Origin: Paenibacillus baekrokdamisoli
GTDB lineage: Bacteria > Bacillota > Bacilli > Paenibacillales > Paenibacillaceae
Assembly: GCF_003945345.1 (NCBI RefSeq)
Contig: NZ_AP019308.1
Location: forward strand, 1,240,001-1,304,000
DNA length: 64,000 bases
Reading direction: 5' to 3'
Below, in pieces: positions 1 through 9,813 of the stretch. Both the position numbers and the translations under genes were made by a program. Under the pieces are notes generated by a model that saw nothing but the letters and a program-made list of their open reading frames with translations, was not told the DNA's origin and did no database searches. Within the stretch, counting starts at the first letter, position 1, and the number at the start of each line of letters is the position of its first letter.

Positions 1-71
1 GCTTGCTTGAATATCTGGAGAAATTGATATTAAAAGAGCGAGGGAAGGAAAATCTGAAAAAGATCGTATGA
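1..71 (+). CDS. C-terminal end of an unidentified upstream gene (partial)
   Basis: In the third forward frame the window opens inside a reading frame that ends at TGA 69-71. The visible 22 residues are lysine- and glutamate-rich (ending KENLKKIV), like the charged C-terminal helix of a soluble protein. A strong terminator begins 10 bases after the stop, which supports this being a true gene end. Too little is visible to name a family. Confidence 0.5.
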   Translation, partial: LLEYLEKLILKERGKENLKKIV

Positions 72-80
72 ATGAAATAA

Positions 81-133
81 GCATAATCGTAACAGTTTCC
101 TGTGAACTGCCGCGATTATGCTTTTATTTTTTG
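81..133 (+). terminator. Rho-independent terminator of the upstream gene
   Basis: GCATAATCG (81-89) pairs with CGATTATGC (113-121), with an inner CAGTT/AACTG stem, followed directly by a T-rich run. It sits just after the stop at 71 and separates that gene from the SLH gene. Confidence 0.85.
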
Positions 134-301
134 CAAAATCCCAAACCTTGGCGGCATGATCAGGCCATTTCGCCCACTTTCAATAAATGCTCAGCTCATG
201 CTCAGGTCCTTTTCAGGGATCGCTCAGATTTATTTCAGATAAGGGGTCTATACTTGTCCTTGTAACAAACAATAACATACCCGAGAGGTGGAACTACTAT
301 C

Positions 302-1396
302 ATGAGAGCAATAAGCAAAAAATTCATCGCCGGTACTCTTCTTACTACTTGTCTTTTCAGCGCAGGAAGCGTCATGCACGCTTCTCAAGCATTCGCTGCA
401 ACACCAAATTTAAAACATAACGCAGCCGTTGCTGCTGTTAACCAAAGCGGATTTCAAGACAGCAAAGTAGTCAAAGGATGCGCAAAAGTGCTTGGAGTTG
501 ACGAAGCATCCGTTACCAAAGAATTGAAAAAAGGCAAAACCTTGTCTCAATTAGCAACAGAGAAAGGTCTGAAGAAAGACGCATTCCTGCAAAAGCTGAA
601 AAATGCCGTAGCTACTTCCATCGACGCTGACGTTACTGCCGGCGCCATGACAAAGGCTCAAGCAGATCAACAAAAAAACATCCTGCCTGACCACTTGAAA
701 AAGCAAATCGATAATGCGAGCTTCGGAAGCACTCTTGTAAAAAACGATCCGACCCTTGTTCAGCCGCAAAACAATAACACTGTCGCAACAGTTGTCAATA
801 CGAACAATGAAAACAATGGTTTGATCGATATCAATAATCACTGGGCGGTAAAATCCATTAAGGATCTGGTAGCGAAAGGCATTCTGCAAGGAGACCAGAA
901 CAAACGCTTCAACCCGGATTCAACTGTAACTCGTGAAGCACTGGCTGCCATGCTGTCCAGAAGCTTTAACTTACATGCAGATACATCTGCGGCTCCAAGT
1001 ATCTCCGATGTACCGCAAGACAGATGGTCATACAAAAACATCGCAGCAACTAAAGAATTCTTTGATATGAAAAAAGACCCACAGGGCAATGAAAGCTTCA
1101 ATCCTACAGCGGGTGCAAAACGCGAGGACGTAGTCGTTTCCATGGTGAAAGTGCTGATAAAGAAAAAACCTTCGGTTACCCTGATGAATGCTGTTTCCGC
1201 CGACAATCTGCTTAAAGAGAAATTCAAGGATGAGGGCAGCATTCCGGTTGAACTTCGTCCTTACGTAGCTACAGCCGTTCAGTGCAATTTAATCCAAGGG
1301 GACGCTCAAGGACATTTCGCTCCTACACATACCATTACCCGCGCAGAAACAGCTACTTTGCTGGATCGCATGCTCAGCAGCAACACAGTAAAATAA
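302..1396 (+). CDS. Secreted protein with three C-terminal SLH motifs
   Basis: 364 residues. A signal peptide occupies about residues 1-32 (basic start, hydrophobic core, AFAA before the mature part). Residues about 45-140 form a charged, alanine-rich helical region with a short motif resembling LGV-x-A-x-V-x-K-x-L-K. Three SLH motifs follow (about 180-225, 240-290, 325-360), with typical W/F-A and F-x-P-x-x-x-x-T-R signatures. SLH domains normally bind pyruvylated secondary cell-wall polymer, so the protein is probably held on the surface. The start is set by GAGAGGTGG about 10 bases before ATG 302. It is monocistronic, with a terminator right after it. Function beyond anchoring is unknown. 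Confidence 0.85.
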   Translation: MRAISKKFIAGTLLTTCLFSAGSVMHASQAFAATPNLKHNAAVAAVNQSGFQDSKVVKGCAKVLGVDEASVTKELKKGKTLSQLATEKGLKKDAFLQKLKNAVATSIDADVTAGAMTKAQADQQKNILPDHLKKQIDNASFGSTLVKNDPTLVQPQNNNTVATVVNTNNENNGLIDINNHWAVKSIKDLVAKGILQGDQNKRFNPDSTVTREALAAMLSRSFNLHADTSAAPSISDVPQDRWSYKNIAATKEFFDMKKDPQGNESFNPTAGAKREDVVVSMVKVLIKKKPSVTLMNAVSADNLLKEKFKDEGSIPVELRPYVATAVQCNLIQGDAQGHFAPTHTITRAETATLLDRMLSSNTVK

Positions 1397-1407
1397 TATA
1401 TTTCTGC

Positions 1408-1441
1408 GCAAAAGGCATACCCTGATGGGTATGCCTTTTGC
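1408..1441 (+). terminator. Terminator of the SLH protein gene
   Basis: A perfect 15-bp stem (1408-1422 with 1427-1441) and a TGAT loop begin 11 bases after the SLH gene stop. No long T run follows the right arm apart from the TTTTGC inside it, so efficiency is uncertain. Confidence 0.7.
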
Positions 1442-1663
1442 ATGCTGGAATAACCTTCTATCTAGTTCAGAATAGACTTTTTCTTTTTGAACTTTATTTT
1501 CTCTAAAAGTGAGTTGTTTCACAAGTGAAAACTAAGGTAAGGTCCTAGGGGACCGCCTCTGTATCCTATAATAATATTGTTTCCATTTAGCGGTAATGAT
1601 ATATTTGGGTGAAATTAGCAAGTTACATACTACAATCTTCCATCAAATTAAGGAGGGAATTCG

Positions 1664-3436
1664 ATGGATTATCTGAAGAGAAGGCCCATTAAGCTTCAAT
1701 TATTAATGATATTTATTCTTTTCGTAATGGTTGTCTCAGTGGTCATGCTCTTGACTTATTTTCAATCTAAGAAAGTGATTTATCAGAAAAATGAAGAGTA
1801 TTCGATCGAGCTGCTGGATAAAATTACCCAATACATCGAATCTCAAATCGAGAATATAGATGGGCTGGTCATCAATACCTCTTACAATATGGATGTTCAT
1901 CAGTATTTAAAATCCTCTGATCTGATCGATAAGATTGATTTATTTAAAAAGGTCGACTCCCAAATTACAACGATTAGTCAGCTTAAGAACGGGATAGTGG
2001 AAATTACCATTATTGGGAAAAATGGTAATAATGTGAACCTCATGTCAGACAAAAACAAGAGAAAAGCTGTTTTCGATACCATTACTGAAATGAAAAATAG
2101 TCCGGATCTACGATTGAAACCTTATTATGCGGGATTAAAGGAGATGGCCGTTAACGGTGTCAGCCATCAATATTTTGTAATCGGTTCCCGAATTAATAAC
2201 ATATTCCCTTCGTATACGCTAGGTTATTTTATTGTCATATTGGATTTGAATGCACTATTTCCTAAATTTACCACAATGCTCGAGAATGGCTTCGGTAACT
2301 TCTATGTACTGGATCGCAATGGAACGGTTTCCTCGAGCAACGATATACCAATGATCGGGAAAAAGCTGGATACCTCCGCGATTAAAGATAATCAAGAATA
2401 TATCATTCAAACAACGGAGTTGACTGATCTTCAGGGGAGAATAGTGAACATCTACTCGAAACAGGATTTGTTCCGGGGATTAGAAAAAATCAAGGTGTTT
2501 TATTGGTGGATTATGGTTATTTTCATCCCTTTTATGTGTTTGCTGCTTTGGGTAATTAGCCGCAACGTACTTGAGCCGATTAAGACATTCATGAGGTTTA
2601 TTCAGATCCAAAAGGTCAAAAACATCTATCACGGCCAGAAGAGAATCGAATTGATAGGATATAACGAGATAATGATAATGGCTGAGAGGTTCAATGGCAT
2701 GTTGGATGAAATTGATCAATTGACGGATGAGGTCATTACATCCAAAACAGGAATTATGAAATTGGGATTGCTTAAGAAGCAGGCTGAGCTCGCGTTCTTA
2801 AAGCTGCAGGTAAATCCTCATTTTTTGTACAATATGCTAGAGTCGTTAAGAGGAATGGCCAGTGAAGCCGGTGCGATGGAAATACGGGATATGGTTGCAG
2901 CTCTGGGCAAGATGCTTCGCTATAGTATTAAAGGTCAGGATGTAGTTAAACTCAGTGAAGAACTGGATATTGCAAAGTCTTATTTAATGCTGCAGCAGTT
3001 CAGATTCGACGACCGGTTTGAGGTTCATATCGAGTTTCCAGAGGACTTATTAAGCTGTAGGGTCATCAAGATGATCCTTCAGCCTATTTTGGAAAATGCG
3101 ATAACTCATGGACTTGAGAACAGAATGGTAAAAGGGAATTTGTGGCTCGGAGGAAAGACGACACTTGATGGTGATATCGTCATATGGATTAAGGATGATG
3201 GTCTTGGAATGACAAATCAAAAATTGGATTCAATCCAAGCAGAATTGGCTGCAGGTGAGGACTTTCTTGAGCGTATCCACAAACATGATAATGAACATCT
3301 TGGAATCGTAAACGTTCATAATCGCATAAGAACGGCTTATGGCAACCCTTATGGATTAATGATTACCAGCGAAAAGGATAAAGGTACAGAGGTTGAGTTA
3401 TTGCTGCCGCAGATGGGAGAAGAAGCTAATGCTTAA
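1664..3436 (+). CDS. Sensor histidine kinase, YesM type
   Basis: 590 residues, membrane. Transmembrane segments lie near residues 13-34 and 278-300 and enclose an extracytoplasmic sensor domain. A HAMP-like linker follows. The His_kinase motif V-N-P-H-F-L-Y-N places the phospho-acceptor at H386. A HATPase domain has the N box (P-I-L-E-N-A) and the DDGLGM glycine box. The RBS GGAGGG is just before ATG 1664. The gene overlaps the response regulator by 8 bases, so the pair is co-translated. By family it senses a carbohydrate or cell-wall signal and phosphorylates the downstream AraC-type regulator, which probably controls the transporter that follows. The ligand is unknown. Confidence 0.93.
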   Translation: MDYLKRRPIKLQLLMIFILFVMVVSVVMLLTYFQSKKVIYQKNEEYSIELLDKITQYIESQIENIDGLVINTSYNMDVHQYLKSSDLIDKIDLFKKVDSQITTISQLKNGIVEITIIGKNGNNVNLMSDKNKRKAVFDTITEMKNSPDLRLKPYYAGLKEMAVNGVSHQYFVIGSRINNIFPSYTLGYFIVILDLNALFPKFTTMLENGFGNFYVLDRNGTVSSSNDIPMIGKKLDTSAIKDNQEYIIQTTELTDLQGRIVNIYSKQDLFRGLEKIKVFYWWIMVIFIPFMCLLLWVISRNVLEPIKTFMRFIQIQKVKNIYHGQKRIELIGYNEIMIMAERFNGMLDEIDQLTDEVITSKTGIMKLGLLKKQAELAFLKLQVNPHFLYNMLESLRGMASEAGAMEIRDMVAALGKMLRYSIKGQDVVKLSEELDIAKSYLMLQQFRFDDRFEVHIEFPEDLLSCRVIKMILQPILENAITHGLENRMVKGNLWLGGKTTLDGDIVIWIKDDGLGMTNQKLDSIQAELAAGEDFLERIHKHDNEHLGIVNVHNRIRTAYGNPYGLMITSEKDKGTEVELLLPQMGEEANA

Positions 3437-4859
3437 AGTGCTGCTTATAGATGATGAGAAATGGATTGTAAGAAGCTTGAAGTCAATCGTGAACTGGAAA
3501 TCTCTCGGATATGAGATCATAGCTGAAGCATTTAATGGAATTGAAGGATACGAGAAAATAAAACAACTTTCTCCGGATCTGGTGTTTACCGATATTCGTA
3601 TGCCAGGTATGGATGGGTTGGAATTAATAAGGAAAAGCAATGAATTGAATAGAGATATCAGCTTTATTGTGACGTCTGGGTATAAGGAGTTCGAATATGC
3701 CAGAAGGGCGATTCAATATGGAGCGCTATCCTATTGTGTAAAACCGTTTGATGAAGTTGAAATTTCAGAGGTATTGGACCAATTTAACAAGAAGAAGCAA
3801 AGGACTAGAGCCATCCTCCACATGGAATTGTTGAATATGTTACAAGAGAACGAAGGATATTCGAATAAGCTGCTGCTAGAAACTATGAGCAAATTAGGCT
3901 TTGTGTGGGAAGAGAGAATCGGTGCGGTTGCCATCGTCGTTGTCGGTAATGCTCCTCTACAAATTCCAGATGGCGTACCATATATTGCTGTACAGATAGG
4001 CAGAAGTCTGAAAGCCTATATCATTCGAGGCGACTACACTACAGAACTGACAGATTCGCTCTCTGCAGAGCCTCTTGAAGAGATTGCAGGCATCGGAATT
4101 GGAAGCTGTGTGAATGATCCCGCGGACTTGATCAACTCGATTCGAGATGCCAGTGTCGCAGCGCATTGCTTCTTTATCACTGGAAATAAAGGAATATGGA
4201 ATGCTGCTTCTCCAAGCGGTAATTTGGACAAGGTAAAGGAGATTCTATGGAAGCTTAATCAGACGCGGAATACGGAGCTTGTCAATGAACTGACCGGAAC
4301 AATCGAATCATTGATTGCCGAGGGATGCTTTACGATCAGGAATGCAATGACTCTGTATAATATGGTCTTATTCAATGTTTACAATTTGGAAGAAGAGCAA
4401 TTATCGTCCTATCAGCAACTATCAAATAGATTCAGTCATGTGAACGAGATGATCACTTATTTAAAATCGCTGCTCCTGGCCCACTACAAACTTTCCTTCA
4501 CGCCAAGCCCCAAAAGCCTTCCCCCCACCACATTTGACAAAATTGTGGCGTATATAGACGAGCATTTCAAAGAGGATCTATCTCTTCAGATGATATCCGA
4601 AAGACTGAACCTGAATCCGAGTTATGTTAGTCAATTGTTTCGAAAAGAAGCCTCCGAAACCTTCCTGCAGTATCTGACCAAGAAAAGAATAGCCTATGCT
4701 TGTAGATTATTAAACGAAACGGGTCTTTCCATCCAAGAAGTATCGGAAAACTCGGGCTTCATGGACTACTTCCACTTTGCCAAAACATTCAAAAAATGCA
4801 AGGGTCTAACTGCGTCTCATTATCGGGAAGCTAATCGTGATGATTCGAGTAAAATATAG
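3429..4859 (+). CDS. Response regulator with AraC-type DNA-binding domain, YesN type
   Basis: 476 residues. An N-terminal receiver domain (acidic pair D8-D9, phospho-acceptor D55 in F-T-D-I-R-M, K105-region lysine) is followed by a middle region of about 240 residues. Two AraC helix-turn-helix motifs occupy about the last 100 residues (L-S-L-Q-M-I-S-E-R-L-N-L-N-P-S-Y and I-Q-E-V-S-E-N-S-G-F). I chose ATG 3429, preceded by GGGAGAAG and overlapping the kinase stop; an upstream in-frame ATG at 3393 lies deep in the kinase gene and adds residues foreign to receiver domains. It is the likely activator of the transport genes starting at 4964. Confidence 0.92.
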   Translation: MLKVLLIDDEKWIVRSLKSIVNWKSLGYEIIAEAFNGIEGYEKIKQLSPDLVFTDIRMPGMDGLELIRKSNELNRDISFIVTSGYKEFEYARRAIQYGALSYCVKPFDEVEISEVLDQFNKKKQRTRAILHMELLNMLQENEGYSNKLLLETMSKLGFVWEERIGAVAIVVVGNAPLQIPDGVPYIAVQIGRSLKAYIIRGDYTTELTDSLSAEPLEEIAGIGIGSCVNDPADLINSIRDASVAAHCFFITGNKGIWNAASPSGNLDKVKEILWKLNQTRNTELVNELTGTIESLIAEGCFTIRNAMTLYNMVLFNVYNLEEEQLSSYQQLSNRFSHVNEMITYLKSLLLAHYKLSFTPSPKSLPPTTFDKIVAYIDEHFKEDLSLQMISERLNLNPSYVSQLFRKEASETFLQYLTKKRIAYACRLLNETGLSIQEVSENSGFMDYFHFAKTFKKCKGLTASHYREANRDDSSKI

Positions 4860-4919
4860 ACATAACTACACTAACATTTGAACATATGAAAAAGGTCGTA
4901 CATCCATTATTCTAAAAAC

Positions 4920-4935
4920 TGTAAGCGCAAACAAA
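4920..4935 (+). promoter_or_regulatory. Putative CcpA catabolite-repression (cre) site
   Basis: TGTAAGCGCAAACAAA fits the Gram-positive cre consensus (TGNAARCGNWWWCAWW) at every position. It lies 29 bases before the chosen start of the solute-binding protein gene, where a repressor could block transcription. This is a sequence match only. It suggests that glucose represses uptake while the two-component system activates it. Confidence 0.55.
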
Positions 4936-4963
4936 TACATTGAAAATAAAGGGAGGATTTGAA

Positions 4964-6706
4964 TTGAAAGCATCTCGAAGAAAAATCATGTTAATGGTAA
5001 TGACTTGTTGTGTTATGTTGATCGCGGCTTGCAGTTCGGGAACTTCCACCCCATCTGTTAGCAAATCAAACAACAGCCCGGAGAACACCTCGAGCGGCAC
5101 GAATGAGACTACGGCACCCCCGCAAGAGGAATATGTGATTAAAATTCTTACTCAAGATAACAATCAGATTAAAAGAAGCGATGAAACAAAAATCGGCAAA
5201 TTTATTAAAGAGAAATTTAATATAGTATTCGATTTTGTTCAGACACCTGGCAATTACACAGATAAATTGAATCTAATGCTGGCCGGTGGAGATTATCCGG
5301 AAATCATCAAGATTCAGGACAATGCCACGTTCGATAAATATGTACGTGCTGGAGCTCTGCTGCCACTGGATGATTTTGCGAAAAATTCACCGGATTTCGC
5401 CAAAATGTTCAACGTGCAAATTCCATTATGGAAATTGACTGCTCCTGACGGAAAACTTTACAAGTGGGAGGGCGGTGTGCCGGTTGATTTCAAAAATTAT
5501 GTCGAGGTTCTTGATATCGGAGTTCGAACCGACGCTCTGAAGCAGCAGGGCTGGCCGAATTTGCTGTCAACTGATGATTACATCAAATTCCTCAAGCAGG
5601 CATTGAAGGATAATCCAACTACAAACGGCCAAAAGACGCTTGGTATGATTATACCTTTCGCTGAGCCTTGGGGAATGCAGGGAATTTCCACCATCATGTA
5701 TGAGAAGGGTGGAAGGTATACAGCAGCTGCAGGGAATATGGGGGTCATCTGGAACCAGGTGGACAAAAAATTTGAAGACACTATGACGAACGAGTATGTG
5801 AAGGAAAGCTTAGGCTTCTTCAACAGGCTATATCGGGAAGGAATACTCGATAAAGACTCTTTCACAGATAAATACGATCAATTTGTTGAGAAGCTCAATA
5901 GTGGCAGGGCATTGTCATCTTGGTATGTAGTATGGGGGCTGTCAACAGCGAACCAAGGATTAATCGATGCTGGGCATCCCGAAATGCAATATATCAACAT
6001 GCCAGTTCGCAGTATGAAGCAGATGGAACGGAACGAGAAACGTCAAATTCGCGTGGAGGATACGCGGCCATTTGATATCTACGCCATTACTAAAAATGCC
6101 AAGCATCCGGAGAGATTTAAGGAACTGCTGGCATGGGGAGCGACTGAGGAAGGTAGAATCTTGCTTCAGTCCGGGTTCGAAGGAGAAGAATATACGATTG
6201 TTGATGGTAAGCGTGTACCGACCGAAGCTTATAAGAAGACATTGACTGACGCGGATGCACAAAGAAACGTAGGATTCGGATTGTTCAATTTCTTGGGTAA
6301 TGTGTTGACGAACGGTCAGGATGGGGTTCCTTACACTATGGGCTTCGATCCGAAAATTCAAGACGAATTAGGGCTGACAAAAGGAATGAGAGAAGCCTAT
6401 AACGCATTGGGCTGGGAGAGCTCAAAGGATTATTATCTGAAGACCGGAGAAGTAGCCAATACCGGAATTGCTGGTACAGTCTCTATTGACACCACATCAG
6501 ATCTTGGTGCCCTGCATCAGAAGATGGTCGATTTCCGTGTCAAAAATTCAACTAACTTGATCATCAAGCCGCAGAATGATGAAGAATTCGAGACCTTATA
6601 TCAATCCATCATCAGTGATTACCAAAAGCTGAAGCCGGAGCTTGTAGTCAATGAATACAACCGAATCTATCAAGAAAAGCAAGACCAGCTCAATCAACTG
6701 AAATAA
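4964..6706 (+). CDS. Extracellular solute-binding lipoprotein of a sugar ABC transporter (LplA-like)
   Basis: 580 residues. A lipoprotein signal peptide ends in L-I-A-A-C, with the lipidated cysteine at residue 23. A Ser/Asn/Thr-rich linker follows, then a type 1 extracellular binding protein fold of about 530 residues, longer than maltose-binding proteins and typical of the LplA/YtcQ group paired with YesMN-type systems. The start is TTG 4964, with GGGAGG 7 bases upstream; an in-frame TTG at 4940 has no ribosome site. It delivers substrate to the two permeases downstream. No ATPase gene is present, and these transporters usually share a distant MsmX-type ATPase. The substrate is probably an oligosaccharide (inferred). 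Confidence 0.92.
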   Translation: MKASRRKIMLMVMTCCVMLIAACSSGTSTPSVSKSNNSPENTSSGTNETTAPPQEEYVIKILTQDNNQIKRSDETKIGKFIKEKFNIVFDFVQTPGNYTDKLNLMLAGGDYPEIIKIQDNATFDKYVRAGALLPLDDFAKNSPDFAKMFNVQIPLWKLTAPDGKLYKWEGGVPVDFKNYVEVLDIGVRTDALKQQGWPNLLSTDDYIKFLKQALKDNPTTNGQKTLGMIIPFAEPWGMQGISTIMYEKGGRYTAAAGNMGVIWNQVDKKFEDTMTNEYVKESLGFFNRLYREGILDKDSFTDKYDQFVEKLNSGRALSSWYVVWGLSTANQGLIDAGHPEMQYINMPVRSMKQMERNEKRQIRVEDTRPFDIYAITKNAKHPERFKELLAWGATEEGRILLQSGFEGEEYTIVDGKRVPTEAYKKTLTDADAQRNVGFGLFNFLGNVLTNGQDGVPYTMGFDPKIQDELGLTKGMREAYNALGWESSKDYYLKTGEVANTGIAGTVSIDTTSDLGALHQKMVDFRVKNSTNLIIKPQNDEEFETLYQSIISDYQKLKPELVVNEYNRIYQEKQDQLNQLK

Positions 6707-6816
6707 GAGGAAAGTAAGAGCTTGAGGATGGTGGGAGCAATGGATATTTGGATCGACAATCGTTTTAATCTCCATTGTTCCTCTTCATCTCTTCCGAGTT
6801 GTGGAAAGGAAAATTT

Positions 6817-7722
6817 ATGATAACAAAAATCGTCAGACAACGATATTTATATGCCATGCTTATACCGGCTGTTTTGATCGTATTTACTTTCTCGTATGTT
6901 CCTTTGTTTGGCTGGGCGATTGCATTTGTTCATTATAAGCCCGGTTTTCCCTTGTTCACTTCGGAGTGGTCAGGATTGCAGCAATTCAAAGCGTTCTTCA
7001 CGGAAACGAAGGACTATGTTTACCTGCTGAGAAATACACTTTCTATTAATATAGGTGCTCTAATTGCCAATTTAGGAACGGCTTTTCTATTCGCGCTTCT
7101 AATGAATGAAATCCGACTGCGGTTCTTCGGGAAGCTGATTCAGACCGTTACTTTTTTTCCCTTTTTCATATCGTGGATCATTATTTACTCGCTCTCAAGT
7201 GCGCTGTTTGCTACCTCTTCAGGAGCGATCAATGAGACTTTAGTGCAGTGGGGGTGGATCGACGGAGGCATCAATGTGCTTGGGGATCCCAGGTATTCGT
7301 GGGTTTTTATTATCCTAATTGGTGTTTGGAAGTATTTGGGTTATAACAGTGTCATCTTTATTTCATCTATTGCCTCGATTCCCTCTGAATTCTATGAGGC
7401 CGCCGAAATAGACGGAGCTAACCGATTTCAGAGAATGTGGTACATTACTGTACCTAACTTAATCCCGACCCTAGTTGTACTCCTAATCTTAAACAGTGGA
7501 TGGATACTCAATTCCAACTTCGAGCAGTTTTATCTGTTCACCAATACGACGAACTGGGAGAAGATGGAGGTTCTCGATATCTACATCTACAGATATGGAC
7601 TGCAATTGCTTAATTATCCTTACGCGACTGCGGTTGGCATCATGAAGACGGTTGTAAGTCTCTTTATCATCGTTTTAGTTAACACCATTTCCAAAAAAAC
7701 AACAGGGAAAGCCATATTCTAG
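6817..7722 (+). CDS. ABC transporter permease, LplB-like
   Basis: 301 residues, integral membrane, with about six hydrophobic segments. The cytoplasmic EAA loop that contacts the ATPase is visible as E-A-A-E-I-D-G-A-N-R. The start is ATG 6817, preceded by GAAAGGA, and the N terminus then has the usual short basic stretch before the first membrane helix. An in-frame ATG at 6775 would add 14 atypical residues without an RBS. It lies 110 bases after the binding protein gene and 13 bases before the second permease, with which it should form the heterodimeric channel. Confidence 0.9.
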   Translation: MITKIVRQRYLYAMLIPAVLIVFTFSYVPLFGWAIAFVHYKPGFPLFTSEWSGLQQFKAFFTETKDYVYLLRNTLSINIGALIANLGTAFLFALLMNEIRLRFFGKLIQTVTFFPFFISWIIIYSLSSALFATSSGAINETLVQWGWIDGGINVLGDPRYSWVFIILIGVWKYLGYNSVIFISSIASIPSEFYEAAEIDGANRFQRMWYITVPNLIPTLVVLLILNSGWILNSNFEQFYLFTNTTNWEKMEVLDIYIYRYGLQLLNYPYATAVGIMKTVVSLFIIVLVNTISKKTTGKAIF

Positions 7723-7735
7723 ATAGGAGAACAAG

Positions 7736-8614
7736 ATGAAGGAACGAACGATAAGCGGCACTCTATTCGATATCGGCAATTTTTTGTTTATGCTGTTCAT
7801 TTTGTTACTTATGGTATTTCCTTTCGTTTATATTATCAGTTATTCCCTAAGCAGCCCGAATATGCTGAAGGGTGGGCTCGTTCTACTTCCAGCAGGATTC
7901 ACATTTGATTCTTACACAAAAGCGCTTGGAGATCCAGCCGTTCTGAAAGGTGCTCTTGTGTCTGTGGCACGTGCTGTGATCGGACCTGCAGTTATGCTTT
8001 TCTTCACCTCCATGGGTGCATATGCGCTCACGCGCAATGATTTGGGTGGTGTGAAATTTTTTCGCAAATATTTTGTGTTTACACTTTATATCTCCAGCGG
8101 GATCATCCCGATGTATTTGTTGATGGGTTATCTTAATTTGAAGGGAACCTTCCTGATTTATATTCTTCCGGGTGCTGTTTCAGTGTTCAGCATGGTACTA
8201 ATCAAAACATATATTGAAGGATTGCCTAAAGAGTTGGAAGAAGCTGCTGTTGTGGACGGGGCGAACGATTTCAGGCTGTTTTTCCAAGTGATCTTCCCAA
8301 TTTGCACACCAGTATTTGCCGCAGTTGTATTGTTTGAATGCGTCAATCAGTGGAATGCGTTCATTGATACACAAATCTATAACACGATGTCTCCTAATTT
8401 GTACCCATTGCAATATGTGCTGTATAACACGCTGAATCAAATCAACTCACTGGATCAATTGAGAGATCAGGGGCAAAAGCAAATGAGCGCTATTACGCCA
8501 CAAACCTTCAAGATGGCCATTACAGTCATTACGGTTTTGCCAATTGCGTGTGTATATCCTTTCCTGCAAAAGTATTTTATTAAAGGTTTATTGGTTGGAT
8601 CAATTAAAGGCTAA
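7736..8614 (+). CDS. ABC transporter permease, YtcP/LplC-like
   Basis: 292 residues, integral membrane, about six transmembrane segments. The EAA loop is E-E-A-A-V-V-D-G-A-N-D, the hallmark of the carbohydrate-uptake family 1 permeases. Length and C-terminal ending (K-G-L-L-V-G-S-I-K-G) are normal for the family. It starts at ATG 7736 with AGGAGA upstream and is the second channel subunit next to the gene at 6817. The next gene begins 41 bases after the stop, so transport and catabolic genes probably share a transcript. Confidence 0.92.
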   Translation: MKERTISGTLFDIGNFLFMLFILLLMVFPFVYIISYSLSSPNMLKGGLVLLPAGFTFDSYTKALGDPAVLKGALVSVARAVIGPAVMLFFTSMGAYALTRNDLGGVKFFRKYFVFTLYISSGIIPMYLLMGYLNLKGTFLIYILPGAVSVFSMVLIKTYIEGLPKELEEAAVVDGANDFRLFFQVIFPICTPVFAAVVLFECVNQWNAFIDTQIYNTMSPNLYPLQYVLYNTLNQINSLDQLRDQGQKQMSAITPQTFKMAITVITVLPIACVYPFLQKYFIKGLLVGSIKG

Positions 8615-8655
8615 AGTCAGTGGTCATTCTAATTATAAAGACGAGGAGAAGCCCT

Positions 8656-9798
8656 ATGAATGCATGGATCAATAAAAAGTCTTTCGTCGGATTAGAAGAT
8701 TGTACTTGGTTTTACAATGGAGCAGAGGCTCCACCTCTCCAGGGCTGTCTGGATGCCGTAGCTGAATATTTCAACTATAGAGGCAAAGGACCGCATGGGC
8801 GTGAAAATAACACGAAAATCGAGCAAGCGTGCAAAGTTAATTTAGCGAGGCTGTTAAACGGCAAACCATCCGATATTGCTTTGTTGTCCAATTCTTCGGA
8901 AATAATCTCTATGATCGCTCAATCGTTTGCGTTTAATAAAGGCGATAATATTGTGATCAACGATCTGGAATTTCCTTCAGGTGTTCTTCCGTGGGTATTG
9001 TTGAAGCAGCAGGGTCTGGAGGTTCGTGTAGTTCATCATAAGCAATGGCAGGTCACCGTTGATGACATCATGGAGCAAGTGGATGAGCGTACGCGATTGG
9101 TTATGACAAGTCATGTAAGCTATTTGAGCGGGGCTAGACTAGATTACCGTTCCTTATATGCGCAGCTCAAGAAGACCAATGCACTCCTATTACTCGATGC
9201 GACACAGTCACTTGGTGCAGTTCCGGTTGATATGAATGAAACTGATTTTGTGGTGTGCAGCTCCTATAAATGGCTTCTATCCTTGCATGGCATGGGTATT
9301 CTCGGAGTAAACCAAGCAAGAACAGCAGAGTTTCAGCCGCGTGCAATAGGTTGGAGAAGTGTTCACGATATGTTTGGCTCAGAGCGTTTTGAATCGGTCA
9401 AGTTTCATGAAGATGCTCGCCGCTTCGAACTGGGTTATCCGAGCTATGCAACTGTCTATGCGACCCGTTTCTCAACGGATCTGCTGTTGGAGCATGGAAT
9501 CGATCGGATTGAGCAGCATATTTTGAAACTTGGCAGCAAGGTCATTGACCGGCTTCTGATTTGTGGTTATGAAGTGATGACGCCGAAAGATCCGGACAAC
9601 AGAGCAGGAAACATCAGCGTCGTTGCCAAAGAAGGAGAAGCGATTGCTCGTTATTTAAGCGAGCATAATGTTTATGTATGGGGTGGAGACGGACGGTTTC
9701 GGATATCCATTCATGTGTTCAACGATGAAGAGGATATAGATAAGCTGTTCCATGCACTGGAATCTTTCAATAATGTTCGTGAATCAGCCATTAAATAG
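8656..9798 (+). CDS. PLP-dependent class V aminotransferase (cysteine-desulfurase/epimerase fold)
   Basis: 380 residues. The fold-type I pattern is visible: L-L-L-D-A-T-Q-S-L-G-A, with the aspartate that contacts the PLP nitrogen, and S-S-Y-K-W-L, with the lysine that forms the Schiff base. It lacks an obvious reactive cysteine loop of NifS/SufS enzymes, so it is closer to isopenicillin-N-epimerase-like aminotransferases. ATG 8656 follows GAGGAG; the upstream in-frame GTG at 8620 is less likely. Lying between a sugar transporter and two sugar-type dehydrogenases, it may remove or move an amino group on an imported amino sugar or cyclitol. That role is inferred from context. Confidence 0.85.
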   Translation: MNAWINKKSFVGLEDCTWFYNGAEAPPLQGCLDAVAEYFNYRGKGPHGRENNTKIEQACKVNLARLLNGKPSDIALLSNSSEIISMIAQSFAFNKGDNIVINDLEFPSGVLPWVLLKQQGLEVRVVHHKQWQVTVDDIMEQVDERTRLVMTSHVSYLSGARLDYRSLYAQLKKTNALLLLDATQSLGAVPVDMNETDFVVCSSYKWLLSLHGMGILGVNQARTAEFQPRAIGWRSVHDMFGSERFESVKFHEDARRFELGYPSYATVYATRFSTDLLLEHGIDRIEQHILKLGSKVIDRLLICGYEVMTPKDPDNRAGNISVVAKEGEAIARYLSEHNVYVWGGDGRFRISIHVFNDEEDIDKLFHALESFNNVRESAIK

Positions 9799-9813
9799 AA
9801 TGGAGCTACTCAG

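Noticed and set aside
1541-1554. GGTCC-TAGG-GGACC palindrome upstream of the histidine kinase as an operator
   Set aside because: Only a 5-bp arm, single copy and no matching promoter spacing; cannot be distinguished from chance.
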